Shown one piece after another: positions 20,001-25,391 of a DNA stretch of 64,000 bases (positions are counted from its first letter, which is position 1; the number at the start of each line of letters is the position of its first letter). The notes under the pieces were generated by a model. That model ran no database searches and was not told the origin of the DNA. It worked only from the letters and a program-made list of their open reading frames with translations. Both the position numbers and the translations under genes were made by a program. Source of the stretch: an uncultured Oscillospiraceae bacterium (lineage in GTDB: Bacteria; Bacillota; Clostridia; Oscillospirales; Oscillospiraceae); assembly GCA_947627325.1 (NCBI GenBank), contig CANQVO010000004.1, positions 62,001 to 126,000 of the forward strand, read 5' to 3'.

Positions 20001-23000
20001 TACCAGAACCTGGGGTCCTACGAGGCGGGCGCCGCCTGCGAGATCCAGATCCTCCTCCTCCCCGACGCGGCGCTGGCCCGGGTCTACGCCGACGGGCGGC
20101 AGCTGGGGAGCGACTACGCCCTGCGCCCGGAGGCCGCCGCGGCGGTGAAGGGCGTCGACCAGCTGAACTTCTTCACCGATAAGAACTGCTCCGGCACCCT
20201 CACCTACCGCGACCTGGCCTACCAGACCGGGGTGGACGCCCCGGCGGAGCAGGCCCCGGCGGAGAGCGCGCCCCCCGCCGGCGACACCCCGGCGGGGACC
20301 GGCTGTATCGACTTCCTGGGCGACGGCTGGAAGATCCAGTTGCCCGTGGAGGACCCGGCCAAGGCGGGCTCGGTGCTGGAGAAGAGCCCCCAGGAGCTGG
20401 CAAGCGGCTACGCCGACCAGTTCATCTACGCCGCCCGGGATGAAAACGGCGCCGCCGCCGTGGTCTTCCACAGCCCGGTGGAGGGCTATAAGACGGGGAA
20501 CACCAGCTACGCCCGCTCCGAGCTGCGGGAACTGCTGGACCCCGACAACAGCAAGGTGAACTGGACCTGGCAGGGGACCCACGTCCTGACCACCGAGGAG
20601 CGGGTGACCCACGTCCCCGCCAGCGGCGAGGTGATCACCTCCCAGATCCACGGCATCGAGCAAAACGGCGACAACGCCAACCCCCTGGTAAAAGTCCGCT
20701 ACGTCTATGACGCTGCCGCGGGGACCGGCAAGGTGGTGGTGGAGCTGAAGAACACCACCTCCCCCACCTCTTACGACTTCAAGTACACCTTCCCGGGCGT
20801 GGCCCTGGGGCAGAAGTACCGGACGGAGATCCGGGTGGTGGACGGGGTGGCCTACGTCACCATCAGCACCACCGACCCCGATGGCGGCGAGCGCGCCGAG
20901 ACTTACTATCACGACTTTGTGGCCGCCGACCCGTACTGGAAGGAGACCTGGTACTACTTCAAGGTGGGCAACTACATCCAGGATAACGAGGACAAGAGCG
21001 ACGGCGCCTACGCCGACGTGTGGGTGTACAGCGCGGCGGTGGACCACAGCGACGCGGTGGAGAAGATCCCCGTCTCCGGCCTTGCCATCGACCAGTCCGG
21101 CGTGGCCATCCGCTCCGGGGAGCGCACCGGCCTCACCGTGACGGCGGCCCCGGTCCAGGCGTATGACAAGTCGGTGATCTGGTCCGTCAGCGCCGGCGCC
21201 GACGTGGCGGTGGTGGACCGGGACGGCTATGTGACCGGCCTCAAGGAGGGCGTGGCCACCGTCACCGCCACCAGCGTCAGCAACCCGGCGGCCAGCGCCA
21301 GCTGTACCGTCACGGTGCGGGACGACGCGGAGGTGGAGGTCCGGCCCATCTTTGCCGCTGACTTTGAGGCGGACGGGGCGAAGACCGACCCCAGCGCCTA
21401 CGGCGGCGCGGATTGCGCCGTGACCTGGGACGCCCCCGCGGGGACCGCGGTGGCGGTGGAGCGGGAAGCGGACAACGGCGCGGTGACCCTGCGGGACGAC
21501 ACCGACAGCGCCCCCGCCAAGCTCTCCTTCGTCTTTGCGCCTCAGACGCAGACCACCACCATCGCCTTCCGGCTCCGGGTGAACGCCCTGGGCACCCACG
21601 GCGCGGGCAGCGCGGACTGCGGCCGGATGTACGCCGTGGCCGCCGGTTCGGACAGCTGGTACACCAACGACAACGAGCTGTTCCGCGTCCGCAACACCGC
21701 CAAGGGGACGCCGGGCAGCTTCTCCGGCCTCACCTACGTGCTCACCGACCACTATGACGAGATCGTCAACAACGCCGACAAGGTGGTGGGCGGCTATGGC
21801 GACTGGGTGGACGTGGTCTACGTGGTCACCCCCAACAACGGCACCGCCAAGGCCAACACCACGGACGTCTACATGAACGGCTATCCCGTGGCGCTGGGGG
21901 CGGCCAACCGCAACAGCGTGGACTACGTGAACCGGCTGGACATCCAGACCGGCACCGGCGACCAGCTCAGCGTCAGCGTGGACGACGTGAAGATCTACAC
22001 CGGCATCGTCCTCCCGGAGAGCACCGCGCTGGTCCGGCCCACCTCCATCGTCCTGACCCGCGTCCCGTCGGTGATGGCGGTGTCCGACTCCGCCCAGGCG
22101 GTGGTGGAGACGGCCCCGGCGGGGAGCTATGAGCGGGTGAACTGGTCCGTGGCGTCGGGCGACGCCATCGCCGTCAGCGAGGACGGGTATGTGACGGCGG
22201 CGCGGCCGGGCACGGCGGTCCTGCGGGCGGAGAGCGCCCTGGACAGCGGCGTGTTCGCCCAGCAGACGGTCACCGTCCAGTCCCAGGTGGTCCGGCCGCG
22301 GAGCATCTCGGCCCCCGCCACCCTCCACGTGGCCCCCGGCGCCGCCCAGCGGCTCCAGGTCACCGTAGCGCCGGAGAACACCACGGAGAAGGGCGTGAAG
22401 TACGAGGTGATCTCCGGGGGCGACGTGGCCTCGGTGAACGGGGCGGGCGTGGTCACCGGCAAGGCGGTGGGCTCCGCCACCGTCCGGGTCACCAGCCTGA
22501 GCGACCCCGAGGTCTACGCCAACGTGGCCGTCTCGGTGACCGAGACGCTGACGCCGGGCGAGCTCATCTACCAGGACGACTTCGCCGCCGGCTCCCTGGA
22601 CAGCGCCCACTGGACCACCGCGCTGGCCAAGGACAACACCTTCGTGGAGCTGGCGGACGGCGCGATGACCTTCATCGACGCCAACACCGCGGCCAACCCC
22701 AAGGTCACCTTGAACTTTGCCCCCGCCTCCGGCCAGGTGTCCATCCAGTTCCGGATCAAGGTGGACGGCCAGGTCACCCTCCAGGGAGGGAGCACCAAGT
22801 CCACCGGCCACAGGAACCTGCGGATCGCCTTCGGCGCGGGCAACATCACCGCCACCGCCAACGAGGCATTCTGCGTCCGGGGCAACGGGACCCACTTCAC
22901 CTATAACACCTCCGGCGCGGACTACAAGGAGATGCCCGGCGACTACGACGTGGCGGAGTGGAACGAGGTGACGCTGGTCTCCAACATCCGGGTGGACGGC

Positions 23001-23675
23001 CCGGACACCACCGATGTGTACGTCAACGGCGTGAAGGTGCTGGCCGGAGCGCCCAACAAGATGGACTACCCCGCCATCGACAAGCTGTGCTTCTCCGCGG
23101 ACACCGCCAACGTGGCCGCCTTCACCGTAGACGATCTGATGGTCTGGGCCGGCGGCTATGACGACAAGCCGGTCCCCGGCCCGTTCAGCGACGTGGCCGC
23201 TGACCACTGGGCCGCCGCGGCCATTCGGGAGGCCGGCGAGCGCGGCCTGCTCAACGGCGTGGGCGGCGGCGCCTTCGCCCCCAACGCCACCACCACCCGG
23301 GCCACGGTGATCACCCTGCTGGCCCGCCTGGCCGGAACGGATACCGCCGGGGGCGCCACCTGGTACGAAAAGGGGATGGCCTGGGCGGTGGCCCAGGGTA
23401 TCTCCGACGGGTCCGACCCCGACGCCCCCATCAGCCGGGAGCAGTTCGTCACCCTGCTCTACCGCTGTGCCGGACAGCCGGCGGCGGCCCGGGGGCTGGA
23501 CGGCTTTGCCGACGGCGGCCAGGTGTCCGCCTGGGCGGCGCCCGCCGTGGCGTGGGCGGTGGAGGCCGGACTGCTCCAGGGCCGGGCGGACGGGAGCCTG
23601 GACCCCGCCGGGACCACCACCCGGGCGGAGGCGGCCGCTCTGCTGGTGCGCTACTGCCACTGGAGCGAGAGCTGA
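11058..23675 (+). CDS. Giant SLH-anchored surface protein with two PL7 alginate lyase modules and an SGNH esterase
   Basis: The product has 4205 residues; ATG 11058 follows GGAGGG (an ATG at 11043 precedes that site). The signal peptide spans about 1-32. Approximate order: LamG/CBM-like modules (36-245, 258-465), a DPSES repeat linker (468-525), a third such module (542-731), a CBM-like and Ig-like region (745-1095), and an SGNH/CE12 esterase (1095-1450: GDSTAAAY, FGHND, DNTHVNMYGA). Next are three related beta-sandwich modules (1473-2050), PL7 lyase 1 (2058-2310), an SLH triplet (2489-2655), a LamG-like module (2671-2868), a fourth sandwich (2895-3062) and PL7 lyase 2 (3081-3331). BIG2-like and LamG-like modules follow (3338-4034), then a terminal SLH triplet (4041-4205). 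Both PL7 modules keep ARSELREL, QIHGIE and YYFKVG(S/N)YIQ. It should cut alginate at the cell wall. Domain edges are by eye. Confidence 0.9.
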   Translation: MRVKTIRNRLVSLLLAGCMLATLLPVTGVLAAESETVVFEQNFEGEVTYAEDPLTASETSVVKVTEFGENGNKVLEISDDDGTTSGKASRAMFKFDELASGEVTIVYDMYVLFDIEGTQGTTFAVGSKENKKNLATAEDRQALRLSATNGKKFQPKSKGESGSSAGAYNPGEWFTVKLVLDTDAGTYAYYVKTTGEADFDGSPLGSGAMGYKNETNDPPQLGQLDNLGFMTNSSGVAHVYVDNIKVTVKTATPDPEPEPDAVYTQDFETASDGDIQSKQAASETDVVQITDFNGGKVLEIKDSDATAGVSRGFFQLPEPLSGKFTLSYDMYVLSDLENSAITFVCGSAENSGKVATSTANQILRLKTTAKNFQHKGGGDTESTSVGDGYTTETWFNVKLALDTDQGTYTIYLDNSKEALASGKLSYSTADTLLDKIDNLGFMTDTKGVAHVYIDNIQATVETDEPEPTPGESIDPSESTDPTESPDPSGSTDPSESTDPSESTDPTESTDPSESTDPTPTPTPGGDPELGEPPAPPATEDVVRALDFEGTDDPFKGNHDGAEVISDGAGKVLEIDDSSTTATSKAIFDFAAQSGKVLISFKVKVLDEDTTLYMGAGSHALSNSWTSSNAGRSLRLTFSDAGHVKAEDGAQTDSKTATRGFTANQWVQIQAALDTEAGTCSVWAGDTPVGTVKLGYQNGTPADLGQIDNIAFFTNTAKLAHAYIDDVVISAEGSGATPPPATGGTEYWTPPQRDGETFTTSTDQVIATLPVSGVTMAVGAGTWTVTDNKDTPLNGVTYTKHMVADKAPKVEQGTGEYFKFTIPDSLEAGELVVCLRVNGGEGKALHVLEDGVPMAGYEDPQSSTVNVETAAKLAVLGGKTYTVYVSSSMAYFYGFSFRKVDKEADMAAFQAELDKLDFNWIRGENTDPNAVDKDLNLTTFYTSPSFGGADVNWTSNSAAVSGDGKVNRLAEDTLVTLTAHISVQQISYLALDKTFQVTVKALADDAEAVARAKEALSLGAISAVKKDLELPGQGMHGTTITWQSSDPDVVTVDAASGLGVIHPNDAAAQTVTLTATIRRGNVTDTKEFVVTVAAAKILDVNSWAYATASGAARFVPVDGGKLHSINVTNNNQHLDTDDYQFKVEILGPDGAVKSASQAWTASAFFTHGVGVSEHIQLDLPMDSGDTFRVTAYDDAKTYVTFTHGAADDALAPGAKIYVIGDSTAAAYDNSKYPQTGWAQVLEGFFDGVEVVDLAIPGRSSLDYTTRPQFQTLKESIQPGDYLIIQFGHNDSHNADSTIYTDPSLDRFADGEHPSYKKHMAQYVTLAWDAGAYPIIATSISRRKLDDATGELYGNAARALAEELSVPCVDVLAATNGWVNHVGLEESIDMFNIIKPVDSRFYQDEAYQDSAIRADGNNAVEANWDNTHVNMYGAKLIAMFAADGIKALGIPVGTRRSDAVVSTTLPHYADAFTVTASAPLVTLPEALTVTEDSALQQYPVSGAGSHTLTFTVTPSAEDLGGGVKFFTGAGSAKREVLRLEMDNGTLRLIPAPSPAAAAYALRAVALAAEEGVVLGSYTPGQTYTFKTVLTPRLGEDKPAQVEVYRLEGQTETQMGETCVLESADVTEITRLDFFAETDGQGELAYTGIDFQTEIIPELEYVPATSLGETGGGEGPGEPDKPGPQPGVLPGELTVTAGASSVTNKFPVNGSGSQVLRFTVTPSATEELSGGVKFFTDGAEKKTEVLRLKLDKGTFKLAEVVDGEAKYVNLGSYTAGTAYALKMVLVPKSGDQAAFVKVYQETAGGQTQLGETYAPRAVTLSPITQLDFFADSNRTGTYAYTGIQFQGNATLSPEESAPPASSGGEGPQGPSAPGDLLWDPSAWTLDETGAIQNGVLTVTAGEDSGSNRVDVSGEGVKTLSFQITVDVGDVKDLKGGINFRDEAGNTVLRFKLQNGALRLSDLRTDAAGKTIYQSIGGRYSGHDSFHVTIELYPATKKNAAYVKVYQDGACICDSFQLTGEGASTLENITRLYVFTDSNTAGTYTYRDMTWLTGPVTPAQTGAIDFLGGGWKLQLPVEDPSKAGSVLEKSPAELAAGYSDQYFYAAVDDAGDYAVVFHSPVEGFKTTNAKYARSELRELLDPKDNKVNWTWQGGHTLTTEERVTHVPASGEVITAQIHGIEQNGDNANPLVKVRYVYDASAGTGKVVVELKNTTSPTSNDFKYTFPNVALGQKYRTEILVVNGVAYVTVSTTDPDGGERAETYSHDFVAADPYWKETRYYFKVGSYIQDNTDTSDGAYADVWVYSASIQHNKPGSSSSGGRPRPSTDRSDYSDGGSTVEETWADGTTVITQTASNGDTLRAKKDPDGTIHVTVQAQNGNADITVAADGRTEGQVTISETAERQARSAGTALTLPVPRLTAGADMDSAPKLSIVKSEGLKLWVELPVKTPGPGVVPVLVHADGTREIIRASAPTKTGVIFAISGAATVLLVDNAQRFDDVAADHWAADAVAFASGRELLQGVGGASFAPEGVTDRAMVVTVLARLAGVDTSGGATWYEKGMAWAVAQGVSDGTAPEAQISREQFVTMLYRDAGQPAVTGRGLGGFADGEKVSSWARSAVEWAVETGVMQGRTGGALDPQGGATRAEAAALLTRYGMSGFGLDLPVAALEAAPEVPETVVLDQDFEGEKLGRSWAVGTKTVAFEGAQVAEITDSDPNESTALNLQFAPQTGKVNISFRLYIPADAADSAVALTVGDQAHSGKYSSSTAGEFLRVKTLANGHKFQFRGGDSTRTPSVNAGSYRPGEWVELKVTVDTDTQTFSVYADGELLGENQPVSNKGGAPLNSIDNITFMTEKAGLAHAYVDDVKVTRQPRNFSLWDESLDGYRTITGAAGSGLLSKPAQWQLKQGQIADGALTVTAGEDSASNRIAVSGGGNQELAFTVTPGAQGDVKGGVRFMKSGQEVLRFKLDGGKFKISDMRTDEAGKTAYQNLGSYEAGAACEIQILLLPDAALARVYADGRQLGSDYALRPEAAAAVKGVDQLNFFTDKNCSGTLTYRDLAYQTGVDAPAEQAPAESAPPAGDTPAGTGCIDFLGDGWKIQLPVEDPAKAGSVLEKSPQELASGYADQFIYAARDENGAAAVVFHSPVEGYKTGNTSYARSELRELLDPDNSKVNWTWQGTHVLTTEERVTHVPASGEVITSQIHGIEQNGDNANPLVKVRYVYDAAAGTGKVVVELKNTTSPTSYDFKYTFPGVALGQKYRTEIRVVDGVAYVTISTTDPDGGERAETYYHDFVAADPYWKETWYYFKVGNYIQDNEDKSDGAYADVWVYSAAVDHSDAVEKIPVSGLAIDQSGVAIRSGERTGLTVTAAPVQAYDKSVIWSVSAGADVAVVDRDGYVTGLKEGVATVTATSVSNPAASASCTVTVRDDAEVEVRPIFAADFEADGAKTDPSAYGGADCAVTWDAPAGTAVAVEREADNGAVTLRDDTDSAPAKLSFVFAPQTQTTTIAFRLRVNALGTHGAGSADCGRMYAVAAGSDSWYTNDNELFRVRNTAKGTPGSFSGLTYVLTDHYDEIVNNADKVVGGYGDWVDVVYVVTPNNGTAKANTTDVYMNGYPVALGAANRNSVDYVNRLDIQTGTGDQLSVSVDDVKIYTGIVLPESTALVRPTSIVLTRVPSVMAVSDSAQAVVETAPAGSYERVNWSVASGDAIAVSEDGYVTAARPGTAVLRAESALDSGVFAQQTVTVQSQVVRPRSISAPATLHVAPGAAQRLQVTVAPENTTEKGVKYEVISGGDVASVNGAGVVTGKAVGSATVRVTSLSDPEVYANVAVSVTETLTPGELIYQDDFAAGSLDSAHWTTALAKDNTFVELADGAMTFIDANTAANPKVTLNFAPASGQVSIQFRIKVDGQVTLQGGSTKSTGHRNLRIAFGAGNITATANEAFCVRGNGTHFTYNTSGADYKEMPGDYDVAEWNEVTLVSNIRVDGPDTTDVYVNGVKVLAGAPNKMDYPAIDKLCFSADTANVAAFTVDDLMVWAGGYDDKPVPGPFSDVAADHWAAAAIREAGERGLLNGVGGGAFAPNATTTRATVITLLARLAGTDTAGGATWYEKGMAWAVAQGISDGSDPDAPISREQFVTLLYRCAGQPAAARGLDGFADGGQVSAWAAPAVAWAVEAGLLQGRADGSLDPAGTTTRAEAAALLVRYCHWSES
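12463..12640 (+). repeat. Ser/Pro/Asp/Thr low-complexity repeat tract inside the giant gene
   Basis: Near-identical 12-base units encode STDP(S/T)E repeats, about ten copies, ending in PTPTPTPGG. This is a flexible linker between the second and third beta-sandwich modules. Such DNA is prone to slippage, so copy number may differ between strains. Confidence 0.85.
17218..17975 (+). repeat. First copy of the duplicated PL7 lyase module
   Basis: This segment and 20289-21045 encode nearly the same roughly 250-residue PL7 lyase. Long runs match at DNA level, for example the ACCGAGGAGCGGGTGACCCA stretch present in both. The close match points to a recent in-gene duplication or gene conversion. Confidence 0.85.
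20289..21045 (+). repeat. Second copy of the duplicated PL7 lyase module
   Basis: This is the partner of 17218-17975. Differences are mostly conservative, for example the change from KVGSYIQ to KVGNYIQ in the catalytic Tyr motif. All three catalytic blocks are kept, so both copies are expected to be active. Confidence 0.85.
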
Positions 23676-23844
23676 CGCAAGGTCCGCCCCGCGAAGACGC
23701 CCGGGCGCCTACGGCCCCGGAGCGGATGGGAAAAATGACCGCCGGAGCGCCGCTCCACAGCCCCGTGGCGCTCCGGCGGCAGGAAAAGGAGGACAGACGC
23801 CCCGCCGGGCCGGCGGTGCGGCAGTGTGGAGACCTGTCGTAAAA

Positions 23845-23897
23845 GGGCCCGGGGCCATCACGCCCCGGGCCTGAGGGGGCGGGGCGGAGGCCCCGCC
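23845..23897 (+). other. Two tandem GC-rich hairpins between the giant gene and the second ATPase
   Basis: The first hairpin pairs 23846-23855 with 23862-23871, ten perfect GC-rich pairs around a six-base loop. The second pairs 23878-23885 with 23890-23897. Neither is followed by a T-run, so they are more likely RNA-stability or attenuation elements than simple intrinsic terminators. The rest of the 237-base gap (23676-23912) shows no gene. Confidence 0.6.
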
Positions 23898-23912
23898 GTC
23901 ACGGCCCAGCCT

Positions 23913-25034
23913 ATGGCAACAGTCACACTCAAGGGAGTCAAAAAAGTCTACGGCGGAAAGGTCACCGCCGTCCACGACTTCGATCTGGAGATCCGGGACA
24001 GGGAGTTCGTGGTCCTGGTAGGGCCCTCCGGCTGCGGCAAGTCCACCACCCTGCGGATGATCGCGGGCCTGGAGGAGATCAGCGGCGGGGAGCTGCTGAT
24101 CGACGGGCGGCGCTGTAACGACGTAGAGCCCAAGGACCGGGATATCGCCATGGTGTTCCAGACCTATGCCCTCTACCCGCAGATGACGGTGCGGGAGAAC
24201 CTGGCCTTTCCGCTCAAACTGCAAAAAAAGCCCCGGGAGGAGATCGACCGGGCGGTGGAGGAGGCCGCCGCCCTCCTGGAGCTCACCGAGTACCTGGACC
24301 GCAAGCCCAAGGCCCTCTCCGGCGGCCAGCGCCAGCGGGTGGCCATCGGCCGGGCCATCGTCCGGGCCCCCAAGGTCCTGCTCATGGACGAGCCCTTGTC
24401 CAACCTGGACGCCAAGCTCCGCAACCAGATGCGCGGGGAGATCATCAAACTGCGCGGCCGCCTGGACACCACCTTTGTCTACGTCACCCACGACCAGACC
24501 GAGGCCATGACCCTGGGGGACCGGATCGTGGTCATGCGGGACGGCTGCATCCAGCAGGTGGGAACGCCCCAGGAGGTGTTTGAGCGGCCCGCCAACCGCT
24601 TCGTGGCCGGTTTTATCGGCGTGCCGCAGATGAACTTTCTGGAGGGCGAGCTGACCGGCGCGGGCGCGGCGCGGATCCAGGAGGCGGTCATCCCCCTCCC
24701 CGCCGGGGCCCGGGAGCGGCTGGCCGGGCGGACCGGCCCGGTCACCGTGGGGATCCGGCCCACCGACCTCCGGCTGGCCGGGGCGGGGGAGCCCGACGCC
24801 CTCTCCGCCACGGTGGACGTCAGCGAGATGATGGGCAGCGAGGTGGACCTCCACGCGCGGCTCCAGGGGCGGGACATGGTCCTCTCCATCCCCACCGCCC
24901 AGCTGCCCGGCGCCTGGCACGGCGGCATCCCCGCCGGGACCGGGATCCACTTTACCGCCCCCGGAGAGGCGCTCCACCTCTTCGACCCGGAGACGGGGGC
25001 GAGCCTTCTCTACACCTCCGGCGGGGGGCGTTGA
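23913..25034 (+). CDS. Sugar ABC transporter ATP-binding protein, MsmX/UgpC type (second copy)
   Basis: The product has about 373 residues. ATG 23913 is chosen because the family begins just before the first beta strand (MATVTLKGVKKVYGG); no strong ribosome site is seen. Motifs are Walker A GPSGCGKST, Q-loop FQTYALYPQM, signature LSGGQRQR, Walker B with LLMDEPLSNLDAKLR, and YVTHDQTEAMTLGD. A UgpC-like C-terminal regulatory domain follows. It is closer to canonical MsmX than the ATPase at 3894, whose Q-loop is unusual (DYALYGNLS). MsmX-type ATPases often serve several importers. This one lies at the end of the alginate locus, separated from it by two hairpins, and could be shared. Confidence 0.9.
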   Translation: MATVTLKGVKKVYGGKVTAVHDFDLEIRDREFVVLVGPSGCGKSTTLRMIAGLEEISGGELLIDGRRCNDVEPKDRDIAMVFQTYALYPQMTVRENLAFPLKLQKKPREEIDRAVEEAAALLELTEYLDRKPKALSGGQRQRVAIGRAIVRAPKVLLMDEPLSNLDAKLRNQMRGEIIKLRGRLDTTFVYVTHDQTEAMTLGDRIVVMRDGCIQQVGTPQEVFERPANRFVAGFIGVPQMNFLEGELTGAGAARIQEAVIPLPAGARERLAGRTGPVTVGIRPTDLRLAGAGEPDALSATVDVSEMMGSEVDLHARLQGRDMVLSIPTAQLPGAWHGGIPAGTGIHFTAPGEALHLFDPETGASLLYTSGGGR

Positions 25035-25042
25035 AATTTCCT

Positions 25043-25071
25043 TTGACAAACAAGCGCATCCGTGCTATAAT
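25043..25071 (+). promoter_or_regulatory. Sigma-A promoter of the trp operon
   Basis: TTGACA (25043-25048) and TATAAT (25066-25071) are both perfect consensus with a 17-base spacer. The promoter lies directly upstream of the T-box leader. Confidence 0.92.
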
Positions 25072-25077
25072 GCGCCT

Positions 25078-25360
25078 TAAGTTCAGAAAACCGTTGACGC
25101 GGAGATAACGGCGATCGTGCACGCGCAGAGAGTCCGGGGGGCTGGGAGCCGGATCGAACGCAGGTCGTCAAATGGGCCGCTGAGGGCGCGGTGAAAGGCT
25201 TTGGGCCAAGTAGCCTGCGACGTGGGGGCATACGTCAGTTGCCGGAGATATGTTGGTATCTCAAAGAGCGCACGGGTCAAACCGTGAATCAAGGTGGCAC
25301 CGCGGGTCGTCAGTTCCCGTCCTTGACAGAAGTTCCATTCTGTCAGGGGCGGTTTTTTTA
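25078..25360 (+). ncRNA. T-box leader riboswitch, tryptophan type
   Basis: A long structured leader precedes trpE. The T-box core AAGGTGGCACCGCGG is at 25291-25305. In it, TGGC can pair with an uncharged tRNA ending GCCA, which fits tRNA-Trp because bacterial tRNA-Trp normally has G at the discriminator position. Stem I landmarks are visible: AGAGAG near 25127-25132 and GGCTGGGAGCC near 25139-25149. A TGG in CAAATGGGCCGCTGAG (25173-25175) is the best specifier codon candidate. Low charged tRNA-Trp should favour read-through into the operon. The T-box call is secure; the exact specifier triplet is inferred. Confidence 0.92.
25317..25359 (+). terminator. T-box conditional terminator
   Basis: Arms 25317-25330 and 25339-25352 (core TTGACAGA / TCTGTCAG) form a stem followed by seven T residues. 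The 5' arm overlaps the region expected to pair with the T-box core in the antiterminator. Confidence 0.9.
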
Positions 25361-25391
25361 TGCCCCCGCGGAGCGCGAAGGAGGTCCTTTT

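Noticed and set aside
12327-23660. A 3777-codon open frame on the minus strand, antisense to the giant gene
   Set aside because: It mirrors the codon phase of a GC-rich gene with biased third positions. Its translation is Gly/Val/His/Arg low-complexity, has no domain and no ribosome site.
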